Of a stretch of DNA of 64,000 nucleotides, positions 1-9,040 are shown piece by piece. Position numbers and translations under genes: made by a program. Origin of the DNA: Aurantimonas coralicida_A (GTDB taxonomy: Bacteria > Pseudomonadota > Alphaproteobacteria > Rhizobiales > Rhizobiaceae). Numbering within the stretch: position 1 is the stretch's first letter; the number at the start of each line of letters is the position of its first letter. A model generated the notes under the pieces. It searched no databases and had not been told where the DNA came from. It saw only the letters and a list, made by a program, of their open reading frames with translations. The stretch spans positions 1 through 64,000 of the forward strand of contig NZ_JAYXIH010000022.1 of NCBI RefSeq assembly GCF_036016755.1, given 5' to 3'.

Positions 1-25
1 GTGTGAAGGGGAACCGGTGCTGCCA

Positions 26-45
26 TGACAAACCTCCGTTTGTCA
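26..45. other. Perfect 8-bp inverted repeat
   Basis: TGACAAAC, a four-base loop (CTCC) and GTTTGTCA form a perfect hairpin. No T-run follows on either strand, so a simple intrinsic terminator is unlikely. It lies about 120 bp beyond the stop of the molybdopterin oxidoreductase gene and could be an operator or the end signal of a gene outside the window. Nothing else is evident in bases 1-162. Confidence 0.35.
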
Positions 46-162
46 CAGTGATTCAGAATTCTGTCAGCTTGGGAATCCCCGAAGAGTCGGCCTTCGCTCC
101 CGTTGGTATGACGCATTGGTTTTAAGACCCTTTTCCCGTCGCAAGCGGCATAAGATCACCCT

Positions 163-2274
163 TTACGCGCTGGTTTTCAACCACACCCGATTGTCATGAA
201 ACGCCGCGCCGCCGAAGGGCGCCACCGGATCGGCACCGGTGAGCGTGTTGATCCCCTCCTCGTCGAGGAAATCGGTATTCGCCCAGAGCCCTTCATGGAC
301 GAGCACGCCCGGCTTGACGGTCTCGGTGATGGTCAGCGCCAGCCGAACCTCGCCCCGCTCATTGCCGATCGTCACGATATCGCCCGCGACCAGCCCCTCA
401 CGCGCCGCGTCTTCGGGATGAATCATCAGGTCCGGCGCCCCTTCCCGCGACCGCGAACCGGTCGTTTCGGCGAAAGTGGAATTCAGGAACTGCCGCGCCG
501 GCGACGTCGCGAGCCGGTAAGGATGCGACGCGTCGGCCGCCTCGATCAGCTCGGCGTGATCCGGAAAGACCGGCAGACCCGTGACCGGCCCCTGTGGCCC
601 TAGGCTGTCCGGCGGTCGGTTCGGCGCATGGCCGCCGATCCAGTCGGGCTTGAACCGGAACTTGCCGTCGGGCCAGGCAAAACCGTTCAGGAAATGCGCG
701 TCCTCGAAGGGCGGCTGACAGTCGATCCAACGGTCGCGTTTCAGCCCGTCGTAACCCTCGGTGTGGCCAGCGGCCTTCACCATGTTGTCGACGAGCTGGC
801 GTTCGCTGAGGCCGAAACCCGGCCGGTCGGCGACACCGAGGCGTTTGGCCAGCTCCTCGAAGACGAAATGGTTTGTCCGCACGGTTTGCGGCGGCTCGAC
901 CAGCTTCGGCCCCAGGACAATGTGGTTCTGGCCGCCGCCCCGATAGATGTCGTCGTGCTCCAGGAACATCGTCGCCGGCAGCACCAGGTCGGCGAGCTTG
1001 GCCGTGTCGGTCATGAACTGCTCGTGGACGCAGGTGAACAGGTCGTCCCGCGCGAAACCCCGTCGCACCAGTCGCTGCTCCGGGCAGACATTGGCCGGGT
1101 TGGTGTTCTGGATCAGCATCGCGGTGACAGGCGGCCCACCGGACAGCGCCTCCGCATCGCCGGTCAGCGCAGCCCCGATCCGGCACTGGTCGATAAAGCG
1201 GATCGACGGGTCGCGATAGGCGGTGCCCATGATCTCGCTCTTGTCGAGGCCGAAGATGTCCGAGTTCGAGTGGAATGCGCCGCCACCCTCGTATTGCCAA
1301 TGGCCGTAGACGGCGGGGATCGACATCGCCGCGTGCATCGCCACGGCGCCGTTGCGCTGGCGGGTAAAGCCGTAGCCGAGGCGGAAATAGCTGCGCTGCG
1401 TGCGGCCGATCAGTGCCGCGAAGGCCTCGATCTCCTCGACGCCGAGCCCCGTGATCGCCGCCGCCCATTGCGGCGTGCGGGTCGAAAGATGCGCTTCCAG
1501 TCCGGCCGGGTCGTCGGTGTAGCGGGCGAGATAATCGCGGTCCGCCGTCCCATCGCGAAAGGCGATGTGCATCAGCGCGCAGGCCAGCGCGCCGTCGGTA
1601 CCGGGCCGAAGCTTCAGCGCCAAATCGGCCTGCTTCACGGTCGCGTTGTCGTAGACGTCGATGACGACGATCTTGGCTCCGCGCTCCTTGCGGGCTTTGG
1701 CCGCGTGGGTCATCACGTTGACCTGCGTCGCCACCGCGTTGGTGCCCCAGATGATCACGCAGTCGGACTTGGCCATCTCGCGCGGGTCGGCGCCGCGCAT
1801 GGCGCCGGCACCGACGAACCAGCCGGTCCAAGCCATGTTGGTGCAGATCGTGTCGAACTGGCCGGAATAGCGCTTGGCGTGGCGCAGCCGGTGGATGCCG
1901 TCGCGCTGTACCAGGCCCATCGTCCCGGCATATTGATAGGGCCAGACCGTCTCGGACCCATGCCTGGCCTCGGCCTTGATGAATTCCTCGGCCACCAGAT
2001 CAAGCGCGTCGTCCCAGCCGATCTCGCGCCAGCCGCCCTCGCCTTTCGCGCCGACCCGCTGCAGCGGTTTCAGCAACCGGTCCTTGTGATGGATCCGCTC
2101 GGCATAGCGGGCGACCTTGGCGCAGATGACGCCGGCCGTGTAGTCGTTCGCCGCCGCACCACGCACGCGGCCGATCGTGCGGCTATCGAGCACCTCGACG
2201 TCGAGAGCGCAGGTGGATGGGCAATCATGCGGGCAGGCTGAGTGCCCGATGGTGACGGGGAGCGGCTTGTTCAT
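163..2274 (-). CDS. Molybdopterin-dependent oxidoreductase (DMSO reductase superfamily), 703 aa
   Basis: This is a large catalytic subunit carrying a bis-MGD cofactor and one [4Fe-4S] cluster. The cluster ligands are visible at the N-terminus: C14, C18 and C22 in CPHDCPSTC and C51 in GVICAKV. The molybdopterin oxidoreductase domain follows, with the WGTNAVATQ region, and a C-terminal molydopterin dinucleotide binding domain starts near residue 580 (ATSPARQFLNSTF). I chose ATG 2274 because the reading frame upstream of it is arginine-rich and unrelated to the family, and MNKPLPVTIGHSACPHDC is a typical start. There is no twin-arginine signal, so the enzyme should be cytoplasmic. No electron-transfer partner subunit lies next to it. 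The substrate is unknown. A Cys in FDTICTNMAW might be the metal ligand, but I cannot confirm this by alignment. Confidence 0.9.
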   Translation of the reverse strand: MNKPLPVTIGHSACPHDCPSTCALDVEVLDSRTIGRVRGAAANDYTAGVICAKVARYAERIHHKDRLLKPLQRVGAKGEGGWREIGWDDALDLVAEEFIKAEARHGSETVWPYQYAGTMGLVQRDGIHRLRHAKRYSGQFDTICTNMAWTGWFVGAGAMRGADPREMAKSDCVIIWGTNAVATQVNVMTHAAKARKERGAKIVVIDVYDNATVKQADLALKLRPGTDGALACALMHIAFRDGTADRDYLARYTDDPAGLEAHLSTRTPQWAAAITGLGVEEIEAFAALIGRTQRSYFRLGYGFTRQRNGAVAMHAAMSIPAVYGHWQYEGGGAFHSNSDIFGLDKSEIMGTAYRDPSIRFIDQCRIGAALTGDAEALSGGPPVTAMLIQNTNPANVCPEQRLVRRGFARDDLFTCVHEQFMTDTAKLADLVLPATMFLEHDDIYRGGGQNHIVLGPKLVEPPQTVRTNHFVFEELAKRLGVADRPGFGLSERQLVDNMVKAAGHTEGYDGLKRDRWIDCQPPFEDAHFLNGFAWPDGKFRFKPDWIGGHAPNRPPDSLGPQGPVTGLPVFPDHAELIEAADASHPYRLATSPARQFLNSTFAETTGSRSREGAPDLMIHPEDAAREGLVAGDIVTIGNERGEVRLALTITETVKPGVLVHEGLWANTDFLDEEGINTLTGADPVAPFGGAAFHDNRVWLKTSA

Positions 2275-2380
2275 GCCTGATCCATACCGCAGCCGGCCGC
2301 GCCGCCAAAATTCATTTTGGCGATAGCATCCATTCGCGGCGCGGTCGAAGCCGCCGGTGCTGATTTGCGCACCGGGCAAG

Positions 2381-2410
2381 AAAAAGGGCCGGAACGCGCG
2401 TTCCGACCCT
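2381..2410 (-). terminator. Rho-independent terminator of the OYE gene
   Basis: Read on the minus strand, an 11-bp stem with one G-T wobble (AGGGTCGGAAC / GTTCCGGCCCT) and a GCGC loop is followed by five T. It begins 27 bases beyond the stop of the Old Yellow Enzyme gene. It separates that gene from the downstream molybdopterin oxidoreductase, which therefore probably has its own promoter. Confidence 0.8.
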
Positions 2411-2437
2411 CGTCATGCGGATTTCGCCGTCGCTCGA

Positions 2438-3550
2438 TCAGGCGGCCTCGGCGTAGCGGGCGCGTTCTTCATCGCTCAGCGCGGGATAGTCCAGGTAGCC
2501 CTCCCTGGCGCCGCCATAGAAGGTGGCCTCGTTCCACTCGGCCAGCGGCGCGCCGATTTCGAGCCGCGCGACCAGATCCGGATTGGAGATGAAGGGCCGG
2601 CCGAAGCAGATGAGATCGGCCTCATCCGCCTCGATACGCTCGATGGCGAGCTCGCGGTCGTAGCGGTTGTTGCCCATGTAGAGACCGTCGAAATGGTCCT
2701 TCAGCGTCCATGCCTTGAAGGCGTGCGGATCGCGCTCGGTCCGCGTCGCGCCCTCGATGACATGGAGATAGACGAGCTTACGCTTCGACAATTCCTCGAC
2801 ATAGCGGGTGAACAGCGGCTCCGGATCGCTGTCGCGAAGATCGTTGGCCGGGCTCACCGGCGAGATGCGGATGCCGACCCGGTCGGCGCCCCAGACCTTG
2901 ACCACGGCGTCGACGACTTCCAGCGGGAAGCGCATGCGGTTTTCGATCGAGCCGCCGTAATCGTCGGTCCGCTGGTTGGCGCCGTCGCGCAGGAACTGGT
3001 CGAGCAGATAGCCATTGGCCGAGTGGATCTCGACGCCGTCGAAGCCCGCCGCCTTAGCGTTTTCCGCCGCCTTCACATAGTCGGCGACGATGCGCGGCAG
3101 TTCGTCCCGGTCAAGCGCCCGCGGGGTCTCTGCGTCCTTGAGGCCATTGGCGGTAAAGGCCTGCATCTGCGGTTTGATCGCCGACGGGGCGACGGGGAGC
3201 GCGCCGCCCGGCTGCAAATCGGGATGCGAAACCCGCCCGACATGCCAGAGCTGCAGGACCATCTTGCCGCCCTCTGCATGGACGGCATCCGTCACCTTCT
3301 TCCAGGCCGCGACCTGCGCGTCGGAAAAAATGCCCGGCGTCCAGGCATAGCCACGTCCTTCGGGCGAAATGTTCGTCGCCTCGGCAATGATCAGCCCGGC
3401 GCTCGCGCGCTGGCGATAATATTCCACGTGAAGGTCGTTCGGCACGCCTGCTTCATTGGCGCGGCTGCGGGTCAACGGCGCCATGACGACGCGGTTGGCG
3501 AGCTTTATCGGGCCGAGATCGACGGGCTGAAACAGTTTCGACTGAACCAT
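2438..3550 (-). CDS. nemA: Old Yellow Enzyme family alkene reductase (NemA-like), 370 aa
   Basis: This is an FMN-dependent NAD(P)H:enone reductase of the xenobiotic/N-ethylmaleimide reductase group. It reduces activated C=C bonds and often nitrate esters or quinones in the cytoplasm. The flavin-binding MAPLTRSRA motif with Thr27 is present. The substrate-anion pair His176/Asn179 and the proton donor Tyr181 are also present in EIHSANGYLLDQF. Length and TIM-barrel composition fit the family. ATG 3550 is preceded by AAAGGACACCGCA, a good ribosome binding site, whereas the frame upstream is non-family sequence. The gene diverges from rlmJ and ends at a strong terminator. The exact physiological substrate cannot be told. 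Confidence 0.92.
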   Translation of the reverse strand: MVQSKLFQPVDLGPIKLANRVVMAPLTRSRANEAGVPNDLHVEYYRQRASAGLIIAEATNISPEGRGYAWTPGIFSDAQVAAWKKVTDAVHAEGGKMVLQLWHVGRVSHPDLQPGGALPVAPSAIKPQMQAFTANGLKDAETPRALDRDELPRIVADYVKAAENAKAAGFDGVEIHSANGYLLDQFLRDGANQRTDDYGGSIENRMRFPLEVVDAVVKVWGADRVGIRISPVSPANDLRDSDPEPLFTRYVEELSKRKLVYLHVIEGATRTERDPHAFKAWTLKDHFDGLYMGNNRYDRELAIERIEADEADLICFGRPFISNPDLVARLEIGAPLAEWNEATFYGGAREGYLDYPALSDEERARYAEAA

Positions 3551-3750
3551 TGCGGTGTCCTTTCGTGAATGCCAAGACGGGCGAAGATGGGCGTCATGTC
3601 GCAGCCCGAGATGGGACTTTGCCGCAGCGCGGTAAGGGCTATGAACGCAGCGTTCGCCGCGAAAGCTCCTGTTCAGGCGCTGGCGTGCCCCCTGAACCCT
3701 AAGGGGGTACGGCCATGTGGCCCCCTGCAGCGCAAGAGAACGGCAGCAGG

Positions 3751-4593
3751 ATGAACTACCGTCATGCCTATCACGCGGGAAACTTCGCGGACGTCGTGAA
3801 GCATGTGCTGATGAGCCGGCTGATCGAATACCTGAAGCGCAAGGACAAACCGTTTCGCGTCTTCGACACCCACGCCGGACGCGGTCTTTACGCCCTATCC
3901 GCCAACGAAGCGGTTCGAACCGGCGAGCATGCCGAGGGCATTGGCCGCCTGCGCGCTGCCGCCGAATTGACGACAAACCCGCTCTTCGAGCCTTATTTCA
4001 CCGCGTTGCAGCCGGACTTGGAACAGGAACGTTATCCTGGCTCGCCGTTGATCGCGCGACGCCTCTTGCGCCCAAAGGATCGTTTGTCCGCCTACGAGCT
4101 TCATCCCGAGGAGGCGACGGTACTGAAAGCGGTGTTCGCAGGCGACATCCAGACCAAAGCGATCGAACTCGACGGATGGCTCGCTCTCGGCTCGCATGTG
4201 CCACCAAAGGAAAAGCGCGGACTCGTTCTGATCGACCCCCCCTTCGAAAAGCCGAGCGAGGTCGAAGATATCGTCACGGGGCTCAAGAATGCACTGCGCC
4301 GCTGGCCTGGCGGCATTTACGCCATCTGGTACCCGTTGAAACACCGGGAGACGGTGGATGCGCTGCATGACGGACTGCGAACGCTCGGCATCGCCGACAT
4401 GGTAACGGCTGAATTTTTCCGCGAGCCATATTCGGCGGACCAGCGCTTCGTCGGCACCGGGATGGCGGTGATCAACCCACCCTTCGTGTTTGCCGAGGAA
4501 GCCGAAGCGATCATGAAAGCCCTGCTGCCGGTGCTGGGGCGCGACCCCGGCGCAACATATGAGGTTTTTGCGCCTTCTCCCGCCAAGCCCTGA
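3751..4593 (+). CDS. rlmJ: 23S rRNA (adenine(2030)-N6)-methyltransferase RlmJ, 280 aa
   Basis: RlmJ is a SAM-dependent enzyme that methylates A2030 of 23S rRNA during ribosome assembly. The diagnostic N-terminus MNYRHAYHAGNFADVVKH starts at ATG 3751. The SAM-binding DTHAGRG loop is at residues 39-45, and the catalytic DPPF motif of N6-adenine methylases (LIDPPFEKP) is near residue 164. The length equals that of the E. coli protein. The gene appears to be monocistronic and diverges from the Old Yellow Enzyme gene. Confidence 0.95.
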   Translation: MNYRHAYHAGNFADVVKHVLMSRLIEYLKRKDKPFRVFDTHAGRGLYALSANEAVRTGEHAEGIGRLRAAAELTTNPLFEPYFTALQPDLEQERYPGSPLIARRLLRPKDRLSAYELHPEEATVLKAVFAGDIQTKAIELDGWLALGSHVPPKEKRGLVLIDPPFEKPSEVEDIVTGLKNALRRWPGGIYAIWYPLKHRETVDALHDGLRTLGIADMVTAEFFREPYSADQRFVGTGMAVINPPFVFAEEAEAIMKALLPVLGRDPGATYEVFAPSPAKP

Positions 4594-4658
4594 CGGCGCC
4601 TGGGCCGTTTTCATGCTAATTGTCGACAAGATCAGTCCTATCGCAGCGAGTTCCCGTC

Positions 4659-5195
4659 ATGCGCCGTCTCCTTACCGCTCTTCTCTCTGCGTCCTTCGCC
4701 AGCTTGGCGATGACCGGCCCAACGGCCGCCGCGGACATGCAACGCTTGCAGGCGCCCGCCGTCGCGAATGCCAATGTTCCGGCCTGCGACGACGCCGATG
4801 TGCTGGCCGAGGTCGAAGACCAGTTCGAATATGGCGCCCCACGCATGCTCGAAACCAAGCTTGAGATCCTCGAATTCAGCGGCATGATCGAGACCGGCTA
4901 TTTCCCGCAACGGCTGGACGAGCCACTCCCCAGCAGTCCGATCGAGCGCCGCTACTGCCAGGCGACGGCGTTGATTTCCGACGGCAAGCACCGGACGGTC
5001 TACTATGTCATCGAGCACCCGATGGGCTTTGCCGCGGCGGGCGGCCATCTCGGCAGGTTCTCGCCGGTGAAATCCTGGCGGGCCGAGGGCTGCGTGCTGG
5101 GACTTGACGAGTGGCATATCTATGGCGCCGATTGCCAGTCGCTTCGCCGGTTCCCGGCGGCGGGACGCACCAGTCCCGGCTATGTCACGAAATAA
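4659..5195 (+). CDS. Small secreted protein of unknown function, 178 aa
   Basis: I do not recognise the family. From ATG 4659 the protein begins with MRRLLTALLSASFASLAMTG and a likely signal peptidase site after PTAAA, so it should reach the periplasm. The mature part has four cysteines (in PACDDAD, RYCQAT, EGCVLG and GADCQS) that could form two disulfides. Helical N-terminal residues (EVEDQFEYGAPRMLETKLEI) are followed by a mixed region. It lies 15 bases before a GST-fold gene and may be co-transcribed with it. An in-frame ATG 39 bases upstream would only lengthen the n-region. Confidence 0.75.
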   Translation: MRRLLTALLSASFASLAMTGPTAAADMQRLQAPAVANANVPACDDADVLAEVEDQFEYGAPRMLETKLEILEFSGMIETGYFPQRLDEPLPSSPIERRYCQATALISDGKHRTVYYVIEHPMGFAAAGGHLGRFSPVKSWRAEGCVLGLDEWHIYGADCQSLRRFPAAGRTSPGYVTK

Positions 5196-5210
5196 GGTCG
5201 ATCCATCACC

Positions 5211-5810
5211 ATGCGTCTATACTATTCCTCCGCCTCGCCCTTCGCGGCCAAGGCCCGCATGGCCGCGCGCCATTGTGGGATCGAGATCGAAAGCGTTGCT
5301 GTCGACACGTCGGCCGAGCCGGTCGAACTCACCTCCGCCAATCCGCTCGGCAAGATCCCCGTGCTGGTCCTCGACGACGGCACGTCGGTCTACGACAGCC
5401 GCGTCATCTGCGACCTGTTCGACCGGATGAGCGGCAACCAGCTCGTCCCGCAGGAGCTGGACGCCTGGCGGTCGGTGAACACCTTCGAGGCCGCGGCCGA
5501 CGGCGTCGGCGACGCGCTGATTCTCACGGTCTACGAAGTGCGTTACCGGCCGGAAGAAAAGCGCCATCAGGCTTGGGTGGACAAACAGATGCGCAAGGCC
5601 GATCGCGGCCTGGCGTTCCTCGAAGACCATATCAACGAACTCTCCGACGAGCCGACGACCGCCCATTTCGCGCTCGCCGGCCTGCTCGGCTGGATGGCAT
5701 TCCGCTTCGCTGGAAAGATCGAGAGCGAGCGGCCGAAGCTCGCGCAGTGGCTCAAGCAATTCCCCGAGCGCTTCCCTGCTTACGAGGAACTGCAGCCCCG
5801 CGCGGCGTAA
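5211..5810 (+). CDS. Glutathione S-transferase family protein, 199 aa
   Basis: The N-terminal thioredoxin-like half (residues 1-80) starts MRLYYSSASPFAAKARMAA, the usual GST beginning with Ser/Pro near the glutathione site. It contains NPLGKIPVLVLDDGTSVYDSRVICD, with the cis-Pro of the fold and the SR pair typical of glutathione binding. The all-helical C-terminal half runs from about residue 90. Substrate and class cannot be fixed from sequence. The gene lies behind the secreted protein and converges with the outer-membrane barrel gene. Confidence 0.88.
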   Translation: MRLYYSSASPFAAKARMAARHCGIEIESVAVDTSAEPVELTSANPLGKIPVLVLDDGTSVYDSRVICDLFDRMSGNQLVPQELDAWRSVNTFEAAADGVGDALILTVYEVRYRPEEKRHQAWVDKQMRKADRGLAFLEDHINELSDEPTTAHFALAGLLGWMAFRFAGKIESERPKLAQWLKQFPERFPAYEELQPRAA

Positions 5811-5847
5811 GGGTCAGACGCCGGGGCGCCCGACGGTCCGGCCGGCA

Positions 5848-6516
5848 TCAGAATTTCAGCGCGATGCCGGCGCGGATCGAGTGCTCGTCGAAGCCCGACG
5901 AGATGCTGGTATTGCCAAGGTCGTAGGTCTCGCTGCCGAAATCCGAATAGCGATATTCGAGTCGCGACGTGACGCTGTCGGAAATCTTGGCCTCGATGCC
6001 CGCGCCGAGCGTATAGCCGATGCTGGTCTGGCTGTCGGATGCACCGTTCAACGACAATTCGTTGCGAGACGCGGCGATGCCGCCGGTCGCGAAAACGAGG
6101 AACGGGTCGACCGCAACGCCGGCCCTCGCCCGCAGCGATCCAAAAATATTCGTTTCAGCGTCGATCGGCGCGCCGATGGCGCCGTTGAAGCCGCGGCCGT
6201 CCACACCCGAGCCGCCGATATCGGCCTCGATTCCGTAGACGATGCGATCGGTTTGCAGATTGTAGCCGGTGTAGACGCCCCCGACGAAGCCGTCGCCGTC
6301 GAAGGTGGCACCGCCGGACTGATCGAAATTGGAGGTGTTGTAGCCAACAAAGGCTCCCGCATAAGGGCCGGACCACACGTAAACCGGAACGGACGGGGCC
6401 AGCGGGGCCGGCACGGGTGGCTGCGGGCTGTCGAAGACCGTATCGGCCGCATGGGCCGACGTTGCCAACAGCGCAACGGCCAAGCTGACCACCAAATGTC
6501 GAAGCGGCATCACCAT
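5848..6516 (-). CDS. Omp25/31-like outer membrane beta-barrel protein, 222 aa
   Basis: This is a small porin-like barrel of the kind abundant in Rhizobiales outer membranes. A signal peptide (MPLRHLVVSLAVALLATSAHAA) is followed by a Pro-rich linker and the hallmark WSGPYAGAFVGYN. Alternating strands follow, and the protein ends with a barrel strand closing on Phe (IRAGIALKF). ATG 6516 has AGGAG seven bases upstream, so I prefer it to the more distal in-frame starts. Such proteins stabilise the envelope and are major antigens in relatives. A specific transport function is not implied. Confidence 0.9.
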   Translation of the reverse strand: MVMPLRHLVVSLAVALLATSAHAADTVFDSPQPPVPAPLAPSVPVYVWSGPYAGAFVGYNTSNFDQSGGATFDGDGFVGGVYTGYNLQTDRIVYGIEADIGGSGVDGRGFNGAIGAPIDAETNIFGSLRARAGVAVDPFLVFATGGIAASRNELSLNGASDSQTSIGYTLGAGIEAKISDSVTSRLEYRYSDFGSETYDLGNTSISSGFDEHSIRAGIALKF

Positions 6517-6902
6517 AGGGCTTCTCCTATCTTCAACCGACCGCATTCTGCTCTCGTGGAGCCGAGCGAGGTCCGGAACGCTCTCGTCAAAATGACATCG
6601 CATTCATGATCAGTAGATGGGGTGCGGTGTGTCAGGCGAACAGGACCTGCCTCGGGTCACCGCGTTGCCATCGATGAATTTTTTGTCGGCGTTGCCGATT
6701 TGCAACTTGCGTATCGTCAACCTGCCAGCGGCGCATCCCGGCGGGTGGGTTGTCCACTGAAAGCCCCGTGAATTTCCTCTTTCGCGCAATCATATAAGAA
6801 GCCGGATGATAGAAACGGACGGACATAAGCCGATCGTGTCCGCAACGCCTTTTCTAGAGAGTCCGGCTGAGCGCTGAACCGCGCGTGCCGGCCCAGGATG
6901 AC
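6517..6902. other. 386-bp divergent intergenic region (omp / uvrC)
   Basis: No supported gene, tRNA or strong hairpin is visible. The stretch holds the ribosome binding site of the minus-strand barrel gene at its left edge and that of uvrC (CAGGATGAC) at its right edge, so both promoters should be here. I looked for the alphaproteobacterial LexA pattern (GTTC-N7-GTTC) because uvrC is nearby and did not find it. Confidence 0.6.
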
Positions 6903-8948
6903 ATGACCGCCCAAACCGAAGACTTAGACGACGAGCTTGTGCCCGAGACCGGGGCCGCCACCACCGATACGGCGGCCGCTATCGGCGCCTCGCTGATCGC
7001 CGCGATAGACTGGGACGATGCCGGCAAGTTCGTCGCCGGTGATCTCGTCGGGGTTGAGCTGATCGCGGCGCTGGCAAAGCGCCTGCCCAACCAATCCGGC
7101 GTCTACCGCATGTTCGGCAAGGACGGCGAGGTTCTCTACGTCGGCAAGGCCCGCTCCTTGAAGAAGCGGGTGACGAGTTACACGCGGATGGGCGGTCACA
7201 CCCAGCGCATCGCCCGCATGATCCGCGAAACGCGGCAGATGGAATTCGTCACCACGCGCACCGAGACCGAGGCGCTGCTGCTCGAAGCCAATCTGATCAA
7301 ACGCCTCAGACCTCGCTTCAACGTCCTGATGCGGGACGACAAGTCGTTTCCCTATATCCTCGTCAGCGAGGACCACGAAGCGCCAGCGATCATGAAGCAT
7401 CGCGGCGGGCGTTCGCGAAAAGGCAGCTATTTCGGCCCCTTCGCCTCGGCCGGCGCAGTCGGTCGCACGATCAACTCGCTGCAACGGGCCTTCCTGCTCA
7501 GAACCTGCACCGATTCGGTCTATGAGAGCCGGACGCGCCCGTGCCTGCTCCATCAGATCAAGCGCTGCTCGGCCCCCTGCACCGGCGAGATCGGAATCGA
7601 CGATTATCGAGGTCTCGTGAACGAGGCCAAGGCGTTCCTGTCCGGCCGCTCCAACCAGATCAAGAACGGCATGGCCGCCGCGATGCAGGACGCGTCGGAC
7701 GACCTCGATTTCGAGCGCGCCGCCATCTACCGCGACCGTCTTGCCGCGCTGTCGCACGTCCAGAGCCATCAGGGCATCAATCCGGCCGGGATCGAGGAGG
7801 CGGACGTCTTCGCCATCCATCAGGAGGGCGGCCTTACCTCGATCCAGGTGTTCTTCTTCCGCACCGGCCAGAACTGGGGCAACCGGGCCTATTTTCCCAA
7901 GGCCGACCCCTCGCTGGAGGCAGCCGAGGTGCTGGGAGCCTTCCTGGCGCAATTTTATGACGACAAACCGGCTCCGCGGCTGATCCTGCTGCCGATCCAA
8001 GTCGAGGATGAAGCGCTGCTCGCGGAAGCCCTCAGCGTCAGGGCCGAACGGCGCGTCGAGATCGCTGTGCCCTCGCGCGGGCTGAAGAAGGATCTGGTCA
8101 ACCATGCCGCCGCTAACGCCCGCGAGGCGCTCGGGCGTCGGCTGGCCGAAACCTCGTCCCAGGCGCGGCTGCTCAAGGGCTTGCGGGAAACCTTTGCCCT
8201 GCCCCATCCGCCCCGACGAATCGAGGTCTACGACAACTCCCACATCATGGGCACCAACGCTGTCGGCGCGATGATCGTCGCCGGGCCGGAGGGGTTTGCC
8301 AAGAATCAGTACCGCAAGTTCAACATCAAGGGCGCGGACATCACGCCGGGTGACGATTTCGGCATGATGAAAGAGGTCATGACGCGGCGGTTCTCGCGGC
8401 TGCTCAAGGAGCACGCAGAAGGCCCGCAGGCTCCTGAACCCGTCGTCGAGGAAGACGAGGATGACGCCGCACTGTCCGACACAGCGATGCCGGCCTGGCC
8501 CGACCTTGTTCTGATCGACGGCGGCAAGGGTCAGATTTCCGCAGTGCGCGGGATTCTCGCCGAGCTGGGCATCGCCGACAAGGTCACCACGATCGGCGTC
8601 GCCAAGGGCGTCGACCGTGACGCCGGGCGTGAGCGATTCGTCACCGAGGGCCGCGAGCCGTTCTCACTGCCACCGCGCGACCCGGTTCTGTATTTCCTGC
8701 AACGGCTGCGCGACGAGGCGCACCGTTTCGCCATCGGGTCGCATCGCGCCCGCCGCAAGAAGGATCTGGTCAAGAATCCGCTCGACGAGATCGCCGGCAT
8801 CGGACCGAGCCGCAAGCGTGCGCTGCTCCATCATTTCGGCACGGCGAAGGCCGTTTCACGGGCGGCCTTGAGCGACCTGCGGGAGGTCGAAGGCGTCTCC
8901 GCCACGATGGCGAAATCGATCTACGACCATTTCCACGAGCAAGGATGA
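6903..8948 (+). CDS. uvrC: Excinuclease ABC subunit C, 681 aa
   Basis: UvrC makes both incisions around bulky lesions in nucleotide excision repair after loading by UvrB. The GIY-YIG nuclease domain (SGVYRMFG and LYVGKARSL) is at residues 63-140. The UvrB-interacting UVR helix pair is near 246-280. The RNase H-like 5' nuclease domain (VYDNSHIMGT, VLIDGGKGQ) is followed by a tandem HhH at 630-680. An acidic stretch near residues 505-525 (PVVEEDEDDAAL) interrupts the RNase H-like domain and looks like a lineage-specific linker. I start at ATG 6903; a GTG at 6885 in the same frame is possible. Confidence 0.96.
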   Translation: MTAQTEDLDDELVPETGAATTDTAAAIGASLIAAIDWDDAGKFVAGDLVGVELIAALAKRLPNQSGVYRMFGKDGEVLYVGKARSLKKRVTSYTRMGGHTQRIARMIRETRQMEFVTTRTETEALLLEANLIKRLRPRFNVLMRDDKSFPYILVSEDHEAPAIMKHRGGRSRKGSYFGPFASAGAVGRTINSLQRAFLLRTCTDSVYESRTRPCLLHQIKRCSAPCTGEIGIDDYRGLVNEAKAFLSGRSNQIKNGMAAAMQDASDDLDFERAAIYRDRLAALSHVQSHQGINPAGIEEADVFAIHQEGGLTSIQVFFFRTGQNWGNRAYFPKADPSLEAAEVLGAFLAQFYDDKPAPRLILLPIQVEDEALLAEALSVRAERRVEIAVPSRGLKKDLVNHAAANAREALGRRLAETSSQARLLKGLRETFALPHPPRRIEVYDNSHIMGTNAVGAMIVAGPEGFAKNQYRKFNIKGADITPGDDFGMMKEVMTRRFSRLLKEHAEGPQAPEPVVEEDEDDAALSDTAMPAWPDLVLIDGGKGQISAVRGILAELGIADKVTTIGVAKGVDRDAGRERFVTEGREPFSLPPRDPVLYFLQRLRDEAHRFAIGSHRARRKKDLVKNPLDEIAGIGPSRKRALLHHFGTAKAVSRAALSDLREVEGVSATMAKSIYDHFHEQG

Positions 8949-9040
8949 GACAATCGTCGCGTTTCGTTGCGATGATGACGGTTGACGTGAGGCCGACGGA
9001 CGGGCTTGTACTGTCGCGCACAGCCGAAGCGGACGATCTC

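Noticed and set aside
6517..6902. SOS (LexA) box upstream of uvrC
   Set aside because: No GTTC-N7-GTTC or GAAC-N7-GAAC pattern was found.
6924..8414. 496-codon minus-strand open frame inside uvrC
   Set aside because: It is fully covered by a complete uvrC with all domains.
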